A stretch of DNA of 64,000 bases, taken from NCBI GenBank assembly GCA_963773585.1, contig CAVZBR010000004.1, positions 992,001 through 1,056,000 on the forward strand. The letters run 5' to 3'. A program made the translations under genes and the position numbers. The number at the start of each line of letters is the position of its first letter. The stretch's first letter is position 1. Source of the DNA: CAVXJN01 sp963773585. GTDB lineage: Bacteria > Pseudomonadota > Gammaproteobacteria > JASBUN01. Below the pieces are notes generated by a model, which saw nothing but the letters and a program-made list of their open reading frames with translations, did no database searches and was not told the DNA's origin. Positions 35,601-44,802 of this stretch are shown here, piece after piece.

Positions 35601-36821
35601 ATGTCACTGAATATCGATCAAATACGCTCCGATTTCCCTATCCTCGCCCAGTACGTGCATGGTAAGCCCCTTGTGTACCTGGATAATGCGGCGACCGCTC
35701 AGAAACCCGTTCAGGTGTTGGACGCGCTGGACGAGATGCACAGGAAGTTGAATGCCAATGTGCACCGTGGCGCGCATTGGCTCAGCGAGCAATCCACGGA
35801 GAAATACGAGCACGCGCGGCAAACAGTACGCGCATTTATCAATGCGGAGTCGACCCAGGAGATCGTATTTACATCCGGAACCACGGGCGCGATCAATCTG
35901 GTGGCGTTCAGTTTCGGAGAGTCGTTTGTTGGTGAGGGCGACGAAGTGCTGGTGTCCGAAATGGAGCACCACTCCAATATCGTGCCATGGCAAATGATGT
36001 GTCAGCGCAAAGGCGCATCGCTGAAAGTGTTGCCGTTTGACGATCGAGGCGTACTGCGCCTCGATCTGCTGCCGGATCTACTTACGGAGAAAGTCAAAAT
36101 CGTGGCCGTCAATCACGCCTCCAATACCTTGGGTACGGTCAACCCGGTAAAGGAGATCGTCGCGCAGGCGCATCGACATGACATCCCTGTTTTGGTGGAC
36201 GGCGCGCAGGGCATCCATCACCTGGGCGCGGATGTCCGGGAATTGGATTGCGATTTCTATACCTTCTCCGGGCACAAAATGTACGGGCCGACGGGTATCG
36301 GGGTGCTCTACGGTAAGCAGGCTTGGCTTGAGCGGCTACAGCCTTACCAAGGGGGCGGAGACATGGTGGCTGCGGTGACTTTCGCAGAGACCAGCTATGC
36401 AGAGTTGCCTTTGAAATTCGAGGCGGGCACCACCAACTATATCGGGGCGATTGGCATGGCTGCGGCGATACGCTACCTGCAATCGCTGGGAATCGAAAAC
36501 ATTGCCGCCCATGAACAGCAGTTGTTGAACTATGCACAGGAACGGCTCTCCGCGATACCCGGTCTGACCGTGTATGGCACGGCGCCGGAAAAGGTGAGTC
36601 TCGTGTCATTTCTGTTGCACGAGGTGCATCCATACGACATGGGCATGGTTTTGGACAAGCTCGGCGTCGCGGTGCGTACGGGCACCCACTGTACTGAGCC
36701 GCTGCTGCAGCATTTCGGAATAACCGGTACGGTGCGGGCGTCTTTTGCGCTGTACAACACGCTGGAAGAGATCGACCGGCTACTCGATAGCCTCGTGAAA
36801 GCCGTGGAGTTGCTGAGATGA
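35601..36821 (+). CDS. sufS: SufS-type cysteine desulfurase, 406 aa
   Basis: PLP-dependent class V aminotransferase fold that removes sulfur from cysteine for Fe-S cluster assembly. The PLP lysine is Lys226 in SGHKMYGPTG, and the catalytic Cys is Cys364 in RTGTHCTEPLLQHFG. Both numbers match E. coli SufS. The segment NAATAQKP near residue 33 is the conserved N-terminal loop. No strong ribosome site is seen for ATG 35601. The stop overlaps sufE. No sufABCD genes are in the window, which is unusual. Confidence 0.95.
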   Translation: MSLNIDQIRSDFPILAQYVHGKPLVYLDNAATAQKPVQVLDALDEMHRKLNANVHRGAHWLSEQSTEKYEHARQTVRAFINAESTQEIVFTSGTTGAINLVAFSFGESFVGEGDEVLVSEMEHHSNIVPWQMMCQRKGASLKVLPFDDRGVLRLDLLPDLLTEKVKIVAVNHASNTLGTVNPVKEIVAQAHRHDIPVLVDGAQGIHHLGADVRELDCDFYTFSGHKMYGPTGIGVLYGKQAWLERLQPYQGGGDMVAAVTFAETSYAELPLKFEAGTTNYIGAIGMAAAIRYLQSLGIENIAAHEQQLLNYAQERLSAIPGLTVYGTAPEKVSLVSFLLHEVHPYDMGMVLDKLGVAVRTGTHCTEPLLQHFGITGTVRASFALYNTLEEIDRLLDSLVKAVELLR

Positions 36822-37252
36822 GTGCCACTCAAACCTCGCTGGATGAAGTGCAGGACGAAATTGTCTCCGAGTTCAGAGCTTTCGATGAATGGATGGACCG
36901 ATACGCTTATCTGATAGAGCTTGGAAAGGGTCTCGGACCCATGGATCCAATGCGCAAAACCGACGGTACGCGAATCAAGGGCTGCCAAAGCCAAGTGTGG
37001 GTGTATCCTCAGTGTCGCGATGGCGTCGTTTATTTTGAGGCCGACAGCGACGCGGCTATTACGAAGGGGATCATTGCGTTGCTCGTGCGCGTGCTGTCCG
37101 GCCGCCCGGCGGAACAAATCGCCGGCGCAGATTTGCGCTTCATCGACGAGATAGGCTTGCAGGAAAATCTCTCCCCGACTCGCTCCAACGGTCTCGTGGC
37201 GATGATCCAACAGATGAAGCACTATGCGGCGGAACAATTGAAAGCCGATTGA
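36818..37252 (+). CDS. sufE: SufE-like sulfur-acceptor protein, 144 aa
   Basis: Accepts persulfide sulfur from SufS and passes it on. The active Cys is Cys56 in RIKGCQSQVW. The family sequence near the end (FIDEIGLQENLSPTRSNGL) is intact. ATG overlaps the sufS stop by 4 bp. The length is normal. Confidence 0.95.
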   Translation: MSATQTSLDEVQDEIVSEFRAFDEWMDRYAYLIELGKGLGPMDPMRKTDGTRIKGCQSQVWVYPQCRDGVVYFEADSDAAITKGIIALLVRVLSGRPAEQIAGADLRFIDEIGLQENLSPTRSNGLVAMIQQMKHYAAEQLKAD

Positions 37253-37387
37253 GCTCCGGGGCGCGCACGCCAGGAACAAGGCCCAAGGAAAGTCGAAGAC
37301 AATGCGCCGCGCTTCTGCCGTGACGACCACCACCGGGACTGCTCAGAACACGATACGAGCGACGCCGATTCACGCGCATTTGCCACC

Positions 37388-37879
37388 GTGCTGAACCCAC
37401 GATCGAGTCTTGCCTCGTTGTTGCGTGCGCCCATGCGCCCGGGTCGGGTGGCGTGGATTGGAGTACGCTTGGCCCGCCGGCAGTCATTGCTGTCGTGCGA
37501 AGCGGTGATCGCCGCTACGGACGCGGGGCTCGAAGGCGATCACTATCGAACCCGACGTGGCGGTAAACGGCAGCTGACCCTCATTCAATCGGAGCACCTC
37601 GATGCCATCGCCAGTTACCTCGGTGTGGGTACGCTGTCGCCCGGGCTGCTGCGGCGGAATGTGGTGACCGAGCAGATCAATTTGCTAGCGCTCAAGGATA
37701 AGCGGTTTCAGATCGGCAGCGCCGTGCTGGAGTACACGGGGGAGTGCCATCCCTGCTCGCGAATGGAAGAACTGCTCGGGAGCGGCGGCTATAACGCTGT
37801 GCGCGGTCACGGCGGTATCACCGCGCGGATCATTTCCGGCGGCGAGATCCGGCTCGGCGACGAAATCAAAGTCATATAG
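37388..37879 (+). CDS. MOSC domain protein, 163 aa
   Basis: MOSC domain (MoCo sulfurase C-terminal type), with the sulfur-carrying Cys region GECHPCSRMEELL near residue 120, and GLEGDHYRTRRGGKRQLTLIQ as the N-terminal core. Such proteins move persulfide sulfur to cofactors or remove toxic base analogues (YiiM). The GTG at 37388 has no clear ribosome site; ATG at 37433 is an alternative start. Its place after sufSE suggests a sulfur-transfer role (inference). It may be relevant to the molybdenum cofactor of paoC. Confidence 0.85.
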   Translation: MLNPRSSLASLLRAPMRPGRVAWIGVRLARRQSLLSCEAVIAATDAGLEGDHYRTRRGGKRQLTLIQSEHLDAIASYLGVGTLSPGLLRRNVVTEQINLLALKDKRFQIGSAVLEYTGECHPCSRMEELLGSGGYNAVRGHGGITARIISGGEIRLGDEIKVI

Positions 37880-38070
37880 TGCGCGACCGGACGGGAGCGA
37901 ACCAGACTCCGACACAGCAGGCTATTATTTGATATATGAGTTCGCTAGAAAAGCGTTTCACTGAAGCCAATCGGAACAGTCGCGGTGCCGCTCTGTCCTG
38001 TGTCGCTGCAAGCAACGAAACGCGCGGCAGTAAGGCGGCAGTGGGTGTCAACGTAGCGGACGTTTAAAAT

Positions 38071-38733
38071 ATGTCGCGGGCCAACCATTGGGCAGCAACC
38101 ATGCTTGAGTACACCGTATATACAAAGTTCGCGATTGCCTTATTGGCGGTCGTGAACCCGCTGGGGGCCGTGCCAATTTTCGTCGCGCTGACCTCTGGAT
38201 CTTCGGCTGCGGAGCGCAAGAAAATCGCGAAGATGGTGGTCGCATCCGTATTGATCATTTTGTTGATCGCATTATTGCTGGGCGACTGGTTGTTGCAGTT
38301 TTTCGGGATCACGATCTATTCCTTCGGGGTCGGCGGTGGCATCCTGATTCTGCTGATGGCCATCGCAATGCTGCAGGCACGAGTGAGCCCGATCTCGCAA
38401 ACCGAGGAGGAAGCTCGCGAAGGAGAGGCGAGAGATTCGGTGGCGGTGGTTCCGTTGGCAATGCCGCTGCTGGCCGGCCCGGGGGCAATCAGTACCGTGA
38501 TTCTTTATGCGCACAAGAATCCTGGGGCCAGTCACTATCTGCTGATGTCGTTGGGTATCGTGCTAGTGGGGACGCTGCTGTGGGCAGTATTGCAACTGGT
38601 ACCCTGGATTTCGCGCCATATCAGTCAGACGGGCATCAATATTTTCACTCGCATCATGGGGCTGATTCTTGCCGCGATTGCCATTGAGTTCATTGCCTCT
38701 GGCTTGAAGGGGCTGTTTCCTGCGCTTAGATAA
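38071..38733 (+). CDS. MarC-family membrane protein, 220 aa
   Basis: Six-helix inner-membrane protein of the MarC/YchE family (NAAT). The N-terminal FAIALLAVVNPLGAVPIFVALTSG is the family signature, and PLLAGPGAISTVILY is the second conserved segment. ATG at 38101 (MLEYTVYTK) is a better match to family starts than 38071, but neither has a clear ribosome site. Function unknown, formerly linked to drug resistance. Confidence 0.9.
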   Translation: MSRANHWAATMLEYTVYTKFAIALLAVVNPLGAVPIFVALTSGSSAAERKKIAKMVVASVLIILLIALLLGDWLLQFFGITIYSFGVGGGILILLMAIAMLQARVSPISQTEEEAREGEARDSVAVVPLAMPLLAGPGAISTVILYAHKNPGASHYLLMSLGIVLVGTLLWAVLQLVPWISRHISQTGINIFTRIMGLILAAIAIEFIASGLKGLFPALR

Positions 38734-38796
38734 CCCGAGAGCCAACGCTGTGGAAATCTGATCGCTTGCTGAGCGCCGTTAGCGAATACTGCCGAT

Positions 38797-39348
38797 ATGA
38801 AGACTATTACACCACAAGAGATTCTGGACTTCTGGTACGCGGATGATATGCGCTCCAAGTGGTTCGACTCCACGCCGCAACTAGACGCAGAAATCAAGCG
38901 ACGGTTCGAATCGGTCTGGGAGGCCGGCGCCGCGGGGCAGTTGGATCTTTGGCGGGAAAGTCCGGACGGCTGTCTGGCTTTGGCGATCGTACTGGACCAA
39001 TTCCCACTCAACATGTTCCGTGGCACTCCTAAAAGCTTTGCCACCGAACGACAGGCCGTCGACGTCGCCAAGCACGCGATAGCAGAGGGCTTTGACCGGC
39101 GCTTGGACAGGAGCCGGCTCGCATTTCTATACATGCCCTTGATGCACAGTGAGGATCTGCTGGATCAGGATGCTTCGGTGAGATTGTTCCATGCGGCGGG
39201 ATTAGAGCAAAACACTTCCTTTGCCGAAGGTCACCGTGAAATCGTAGGGCGATTCGGGCGTTTTCCTCACCGCAATGCAATATTGGGCCGCAAGAGTACT
39301 GTGGACGAATTGAACTATCTCGCGTCGCCCGAGGCCTTCAAAGGTTGA
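38797..39348 (+). CDS. DUF924 family protein, 183 aa
   Basis: Helical soluble protein of the DUF924 family: ITPQEILDFWYADDMRSKWFD near the start, LALAIVLDQFPLNMFRGT, FLYMPLMHSEDL, and HREIVGRFGRFPHRNAILGR. The fold is related to TPR-like bundles and the function is unknown. The length is typical. It begins about 65 bp after the MarC gene and shares its strand. Confidence 0.88.
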   Translation: MKTITPQEILDFWYADDMRSKWFDSTPQLDAEIKRRFESVWEAGAAGQLDLWRESPDGCLALAIVLDQFPLNMFRGTPKSFATERQAVDVAKHAIAEGFDRRLDRSRLAFLYMPLMHSEDLLDQDASVRLFHAAGLEQNTSFAEGHREIVGRFGRFPHRNAILGRKSTVDELNYLASPEAFKG

Positions 39349-39375
39349 ATCCGAGCGCGTTCTTGCGGCCGTTGC

Positions 39376-40101
39376 CTAGCCTAGGATACTGGCAATGGCG
39401 ATCACCATGATCAGCACGAGTACGGCTCTGCGCACCGTGATGTCGCTGACTCTGCGATGAAAGCGAATTCCCAGGAATGTCCCGACCAGGTAGACGGGTA
39501 TCAGAAGCGCGATGGTCAGTAGCTCGCCGCGACGGAGGGTGCCGCTCACCGACAGCAGAACCAGGAAGGCAATCTCTGCAAAAAATACCCAGATGATGAA
39601 GTTCGCGCGGTTTTCCCGAGCCGAGTGCCGGCCCCCGCTCAAAAACAAGGCAGTGAGCGCCGCGAGCGAAGTCGCGCCCATGACGAAGCCGCTGAGAAGT
39701 CCGAGCGCGCCATAGGATCTTGTGCCGATATCGCCCCGGTAGCGCCATCCGGTCGCCAATACCAAAGCAGCGGCGAAGATCGCTACGCCGATCGCGCGCT
39801 TCATGATCGACGGGTCCGTAGTCACCAAAAAGTACGTGCCAAGGGGCATTGCCGCCAGCGACCCGACGATCAGCGGCACGATGACGGTGGATGAGCTGTC
39901 ACGACGTGCGTCGGGTACGAGCCGAATGTTGGCGAATATGTCCACCCAGATGACGATGCCTGCACCCGCTGCAGGCGAGACGAAAAAATTGAGGATCGGT
40001 AGCAGAAAAAGAGGTCCGCCGAAACCGGCAAAGCCGCGGATAAACCCGGCGATCGCCGTAGCCGGGACGACGACCGCGTACGCCGAAATGGGCACGTTCA
40101 T
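39376..40101 (-). CDS. TauE/SafE-type sulfite/sulfonate exporter, 241 aa
   Basis: Eight-helix inner-membrane protein with FIRGFAGFGGPLFLLPIL near the start, a TauE/SafE hallmark (G-x-G-G in the first helix), and the second-half repeat LLSGFVMGATSLAALTALFLSGG. Family members export sulfite, sulfoacetate or related anions. In a sulfur oxidiser it could export sulfite or another sulfur anion (inference). It converges with the DUF924 gene. Confidence 0.88.
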   Translation of the reverse strand: MNVPISAYAVVVPATAIAGFIRGFAGFGGPLFLLPILNFFVSPAAGAGIVIWVDIFANIRLVPDARRDSSSTVIVPLIVGSLAAMPLGTYFLVTTDPSIMKRAIGVAIFAAALVLATGWRYRGDIGTRSYGALGLLSGFVMGATSLAALTALFLSGGRHSARENRANFIIWVFFAEIAFLVLLSVSGTLRRGELLTIALLIPVYLVGTFLGIRFHRRVSDITVRRAVLVLIMVIAIASILG

Positions 40102-40408
40102 GCGGGAGCGCGCTGTTGAACTCGAATTTGGCGAGCATGTGCAGAATGCCCGCTGCGGCAGAATGGTTCCTTCAGGTGTGCTGTCGGCATGTTTCTCTCC
40201 GGCTCGGGCCGCGGTGTTACATGATCAAGGCTGCTCGGTTAAGGAATGAGCAGCAGCTTAGCGGCGCGGAGTAGTTCAGCACGCACAGTACTGGCGTAAC
40301 CATACCGACCGCTGGTCTAGTATAGAGTCCGAACTCCGACGTTCGAGCAAATGAAACGTCCGCGGTGCCCGGCGATCCGCGGTCGCTTGGATGCCCACTG
40401 ACGGCCGT
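40102..40408. other. Intergenic, no gene seen
   Basis: Between the TauE start and the kinase stop no supported frame is present. No hairpin with T-run stood out. Confidence 0.4.
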
Positions 40409-42145
40409 CTACTTCGACACGTATTGCATGCCCAGAAGAATCAGTATTCCGAGCGCGAGGATAGCGGATAGGGACTTCCAGAACACGAGTGGATTGCGTT
40501 CGATGAGGGGCGGGGCGGACCGGTGCAGGAAAGCGCTATTCGGGTGGCGCAAATCAAACACGAATTCGGAGACTTCCTCGTACCGCTTTGCTGGATCGGG
40601 GTGAACTGCCTTTTTGATGGCGCCATCGACCCATACCGGAACTCCGAGATCTCGGTCACGCAACGGCCTGTACCGTAGTTTCCTCTGTTCGCGCCGAGTC
40701 TTGCACTTTGCCACTTGTGCGCCGTAGGGCAGCGTGCCACACAAGATCTGGTACGTGATGACACCCAGGGAAAAGACATCGGAGCGTTCCGAACCTTTTT
40801 CGCCAACCATATACTCCGGGGCGGCGTATTGGGTCGTGCCGAGCACATTGCCGTGCTCAAGTTCAGGCGAGATTTCCTCGATGCCCGCCACCCTGGTCGA
40901 CCCGAAATCGATGATCTTCGCGATGCCATTGACATCGATCATGACGTTGTCCGGCCGCAGATCCTGGTGCAGCATTTCCAGGCGGTGAAACGCCTGCAGG
41001 CCTCGAGCAATTTGTTCGACGAGTACGCGCACGGTTTCCAGACCGGGGTTTGGATGATCGGCGATCCATTGACTCAATGTCTGCCCTTCGATGAATTCAG
41101 TGGCGGCGAAGATGTGATTGCGTTTCCGTGGCGAAACGAAGGCTTTCAGCACATGGGCGCTGTTGATGCGGCGCGCGATCCACTCCTCCAACAGCAACCG
41201 CTCAAGGTAAGCGCGGTCCTCCTGAAGGTCGATCGACGGGGCTTTCAACACCGCTGTTGCGCCCGTCGCGCTGTCGAGCGCCATGTAAACGTGACTGCGA
41301 CTGCTTGCGTGCAGCTCTCTCAGGATTCTGTAGCCGTCCAACAGCATGCCGGGCTCCAGGACCGGCGGTAACGACCGATCTGTCAGTTGCTGCTGTACCT
41401 CGGCAACCTCGCCGCGCGGCAGGCCGTCCACTCTGACGATTTGCACGGTCAGGTTATCCGGGCTTCCGAGCTCATAGGCCTTGTCGACGATGGTCTTCGC
41501 TGCGCAGTTCAGATCCGACGGACTTGCGCGAAGAACGTCGACCATGAAGGGGGCCGCCACGTATTCGTAAACCCCATCGGACGCGAACATAAAGATGTCG
41601 CCTTCCTCCATGGTCAGCGCCTGATAGTCGATCTCGAGCTGGGAATCCATCCCCAGGGCGCGACTCAGGTAACACTGGTCTCGGGATACGCGAATCCGGT
41701 GGTCGGTGGTCAGTTGCTCCAACGTATTTTCGCGCAACTGGTAGATCCGCGTATCGCCTATATGAAAGATATGCGCGGTCATGGACTTCATGATCATCGC
41801 GCTTAGCGTGCACACGTAGCCGCGGTCCTTATCGTAACGATACGGGCTGCGTCGCGTCTGCGAATACAGCCAGGAGTTGAGCGCAGCCAGGACACGCTGG
41901 GCGGATTTTTTGACTGACCAGGCGTCGGACGTGCAGAAGTAATCCGCAAGAAAGCCGCGAACTACTGTCTTGCTGGCAATGTGACTTACGTCGCTACTGC
42001 TGATGCCGTCAGCCAAGGCTATGGCGATGCCCTTTGAGGCGATTTCGTACGCCTCCGGAACGAGCATCCCGTGAAAATCCTGATTGATTCCCTTACGGCC
42101 TCGATCGGAGTGTTGCCCTGTGAAGATTTTCAGGTCGTTGGTCAT
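40409..42145 (-). CDS. PP2C phosphatase-Ser/Thr kinase fusion with C-terminal membrane helix, 578 aa
   Basis: The N-terminal 240 residues are a PP2C phosphatase with metal-binding Asp motifs intact (NQDFHG, ADGISSSD, GDTRIYQL, SDGVYEYV, DNLTVQIV). Residues about 265-520 are a protein kinase with catalytic HQDLRPDNVMID (Asp present, HQD instead of HRD) and DFGST, and the invariant Lys in AVLKAP. One membrane helix at the end (LSAILALGILILLGM) puts both in the cytoplasm at the inner membrane. ATG 42145 is chosen; 42172 (MTGALCSTS) is also possible. Similar fusions lie beside nitrate-uptake genes in Pseudomonas (general knowledge). Confidence 0.88.
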   Translation of the reverse strand: MTNDLKIFTGQHSDRGRKGINQDFHGMLVPEAYEIASKGIAIALADGISSSDVSHIASKTVVRGFLADYFCTSDAWSVKKSAQRVLAALNSWLYSQTRRSPYRYDKDRGYVCTLSAMIMKSMTAHIFHIGDTRIYQLRENTLEQLTTDHRIRVSRDQCYLSRALGMDSQLEIDYQALTMEEGDIFMFASDGVYEYVAAPFMVDVLRASPSDLNCAAKTIVDKAYELGSPDNLTVQIVRVDGLPRGEVAEVQQQLTDRSLPPVLEPGMLLDGYRILRELHASSRSHVYMALDSATGATAVLKAPSIDLQEDRAYLERLLLEEWIARRINSAHVLKAFVSPRKRNHIFAATEFIEGQTLSQWIADHPNPGLETVRVLVEQIARGLQAFHRLEMLHQDLRPDNVMIDVNGIAKIIDFGSTRVAGIEEISPELEHGNVLGTTQYAAPEYMVGEKGSERSDVFSLGVITYQILCGTLPYGAQVAKCKTRREQRKLRYRPLRDRDLGVPVWVDGAIKKAVHPDPAKRYEEVSEFVFDLRHPNSAFLHRSAPPLIERNPLVFWKSLSAILALGILILLGMQYVSK

Positions 42146-42158
42146 CGATGTCGAGCAA

Positions 42159-42188
42159 AGCGCCCCGGTCATCCTGTCCTGGGGCGCT
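42159..42188 (-). terminator. Hairpin between channel gene and kinase gene
   Basis: An 8-bp perfect stem AGCGCCCC / GGGGCGCT with a 14-nt loop lies just beyond the channel stop. It is followed by TTGCT, a short T-rich tail. It may attenuate transcription into the kinase gene so that less kinase than channel is made (inference). Confidence 0.5.
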
Positions 42189-42203
42189 GCCACTTTCCCT
42201 CGC

Positions 42204-43049
42204 TCAATTCGCGGCGCGCATCTTCTCGGTTGCCACCGCGTGGAGAGTGCGTTTCGGAGCGGTGCGGATATGAGTGCTGTACAACGTCAAACCCGTAAAC
42301 GCCAGCCCACCCACCAGGTTTCCGAGCGCGGTAGGAAATTCGTTCCAGATCATGTAATCCATGATTGAGAAATTGCCGCCCATGATCATTGCCGAGGGAA
42401 ATAGGAACATGTTCACTACGGAATGCTCGAACGCCATCGCGAAGAACAGCATGATGGGCATCCACATGGCGATTACTTTGCCGCTGACCGAGGTGGAAAT
42501 CATGGCGCCGACCACACCCATCGATACCATCCAGTTGCACAACATGCCTCGCACGAACAAAGTGAGCATGCCGGCGGCTCCATGGTCTTTGTACCCTAGA
42601 GTGCGAGCTTCGCCGATACCGGCGATCTTCTTGCCGACAGCGTTGGGTTCTACAGAGAAGCCATAGGTAAATACGATGGCCATCATCACGGCCACGGTCA
42701 GTGCGCCGGCAAAATTGCCGATGAACACCAGGCCCCAGTTTCGCAACACGCCGCCGACGGTAACTCCGGCACGCTTGTCGAGCAATGCCAGCGGAGTCAA
42801 GACGAATACGCCGGTAAGCAGATCGAAACCCATCAGGTACAGCATGGCGAAGCCGACTGGGAACAGAATGGCGCCGACGATCGGCGACCCGGTCTGTACT
42901 GCGACCGTGACGGCGAACACTGCCGCCAAAGCCAGTATCGCCCCGGCCATGTAAGCTCGAATTAACGTGTCCCGGGTCGACATGAAAATCTTCGACTCGC
43001 CGGCGTCCACCATTTTCGTTACGAATTCCGTAGGCACTAGATAAGCCAT
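42204..43049 (-). CDS. Formate/nitrite transporter (FNT) family channel, 281 aa
   Basis: Pentameric-type anion channel. Six hydrophobic segments hold the FNT signatures GFDLLTGVFVLTPL and GNFAGALTVAV, then NWMVSMGVVGAM (N-W motif) and AFEHSVVNMF (conserved His of the selectivity region). The ATG at 43049 has GGGGAG at good spacing; the longer frame to 43148 is unsupported. The neighbour is a kinase/phosphatase, so nitrite is more likely than formate as substrate, but this is inference. Confidence 0.92.
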   Translation of the reverse strand: MAYLVPTEFVTKMVDAGESKIFMSTRDTLIRAYMAGAILALAAVFAVTVAVQTGSPIVGAILFPVGFAMLYLMGFDLLTGVFVLTPLALLDKRAGVTVGGVLRNWGLVFIGNFAGALTVAVMMAIVFTYGFSVEPNAVGKKIAGIGEARTLGYKDHGAAGMLTLFVRGMLCNWMVSMGVVGAMISTSVSGKVIAMWMPIMLFFAMAFEHSVVNMFLFPSAMIMGGNFSIMDYMIWNEFPTALGNLVGGLAFTGLTLYSTHIRTAPKRTLHAVATEKMRAAN

Positions 43050-43756
43050 CACATTACTCCCCGGTCGCTCTTTGGGTTGGCACCCTGTTTCGTAAGTGCC
43101 GCTGGACGTGCAAATACCGTGATGACGTCCAAGCAATAAACCTGCCATTCAACGGCGGCTCGACATGGTCCTGTATTTACACGAGGTTCTCGATCCCGCG
43201 GACGATTAAAAGTGCCTCGCGGGCCATCAAGGTGCGTGAGCCATGCACCTTTACGAGCACCGGTGCGCATTCATGGTGCGTTGCGGGTGCATCCGGTGGT
43301 CGCCGCAGTGCGCTTGAAGAAGGGGACGCCAGGGCGCGAGTGCATCGGTAGCGAAGTGGCACGTGCGCATAATTCGTGACGCGCGCCGGATGCAGGCGAG
43401 GACATAGAATGCGAGCCGTTATTACCACGGCGTCAGCACGAAAAAATCATAGCCTGGCCCCGGTTGCTGAGCACGGAATCGCCTAGGCCCGAGGATGTTG
43501 CATCGGGCGCCCTGATCCGGCGTTGAAGTCCCCGACAGAAGTGCGTTGGCGGGTCGTCGCGCGGAATAGGCGGGCTGTGTCGGCAGACGTGGCGCGTGCT
43601 ACGGGAACGACTGGCGTCATTTCGACGGCGAACTCTACCGCTCCTGATTCCGGCCGACAGCGCTATGACAGCGCGCTACGCGGGCTATTTTACCGTTTTG
43701 GAGCGGATGGAATACCGGACGCTTTTCCTCCGGCGTACGGCGACTAAGCTGTACAA
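43050..43756. other. Intergenic, no gene seen
   Basis: About 700 bp without a supported gene. The FNT promoter should lie at its left end, and the DedA promoter at the right. Open frames here lack starts with a ribosome site. No repeat or RNA gene was seen. Confidence 0.4.
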
Positions 43757-44395
43757 ATGTTCGATTGGATCACGCACGTCTTGGATCAGGCCGGTTACAT
43801 CGGCATCGCGTTGCTGATGCTGGCGGAAAACGTTTTTCCGCCGATTCCGTCGGAACTGATCATGCCCCTGGCGGGCTTCGATGCATCGCGGGGCTCGATG
43901 TCGCTGGCTTGGGTGATTTTGTACGGATCGGTGGGTTCCCTGGCGGGCGCCGTGTTTTGGTACTACGTGGGTCGTTGGCTCGGATGCGAACGCATCAAGC
44001 GCCTCGCAGCCCGTCACGGCCGCTGGATTACGGTGTCGCCGGAGGAAATTGATCGATCGGCGGATTGGTTCCGGCGCCACAGCGGAAAGGCGGTGTTCAT
44101 CGGCCGTTTGGTGCCAGGGATCCGGACACTGATTTCGATTCCGGCCGGAGTTGCGGAAATGCGCCTGGGCAGATTCCTGCTCTACTCGACGCTGGGCACG
44201 GTGCTGTGGACCGGGTTTTTGGCGGTCGCCGGTTTTCTGCTGCAGGACCAATATGAAAAAATCAGCAATTATGTCAATCCGGTAGCCGATATCGTAGTGG
44301 CGATCATCGTCGTCAGTTATGTCTATCGCGTCGCAACCTTCCGGCGCAAGGCTACAGACGGCTTGCGCCGCGGTAAGACCTCCCGGAAGCCTTGA
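43757..44395 (+). CDS. DedA family membrane protein, 212 aa
   Basis: Member of the DedA/Tvp38 (VTT) flippase family that handles lipid carriers. The N-terminal re-entrant sequence AENVFPPIPSELIMPLAGF is a signature (E and P-P-I-P). The motif HSGKAVFIGRLVPGIRTLISIPAG has the essential Arg residues (F-x-R-x-x-P-x-x-R). The length agrees with the family. A clean terminator follows. Confidence 0.93.
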   Translation: MFDWITHVLDQAGYIGIALLMLAENVFPPIPSELIMPLAGFDASRGSMSLAWVILYGSVGSLAGAVFWYYVGRWLGCERIKRLAARHGRWITVSPEEIDRSADWFRRHSGKAVFIGRLVPGIRTLISIPAGVAEMRLGRFLLYSTLGTVLWTGFLAVAGFLLQDQYEKISNYVNPVADIVVAIIVVSYVYRVATFRRKATDGLRRGKTSRKP

Positions 44396-44456
44396 AATAC
44401 CTCTCCCCGGAACGCTCGCCAGCGACCCAGGCGCCGTGACTCGAGACTAATCTCGT

Positions 44457-44480
44457 GGCCGCCCGTCGGGGCGGTCTTTT
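44457..44480 (+). terminator. Rho-independent terminator of the DedA gene
   Basis: An 8-bp GC-rich stem GGCCGCCC / GGGCGGTC (one G-U pair) with a short loop is followed by TTTTC. Typical intrinsic terminator 60 bp past the stop. Confidence 0.85.
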
Positions 44481-44802
44481 CAGTCATTGATAAGCGCTCG
44501 CGCCTGCGCTATGCCGCTGTTCCGTACCGTGAATCCGCCCCGTCAAATAGTGCCCCCGCTGCCAGGATAGCGGCCCGGGCAAAGGTCGACGCCGGTAAAG
44601 TTTTTCATCTGTCTGCCGATGGACTTCCTGATAGGGGGAGCAGGCCCGCCTGCCTTGGCGGGCCGACAAATATGGTCGCAGACCTCAGCGCGATGTCTCG
44701 CAGGCGCAATGCGCAACTGCGGACGTCAATGATTCGTAAACCGCATCGATCGGGCGCTGGATGGGATGGGCCCTGAAGGCCGAAACATTGAGGATACTGC
44801 CC

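Noticed and set aside
38071..38100. Ten-residue N-terminal extension of the MarC protein
   Set aside because: Neither start has a ribosome site. The shorter start fits the family better, but the extension cannot be excluded, so it is only noted.
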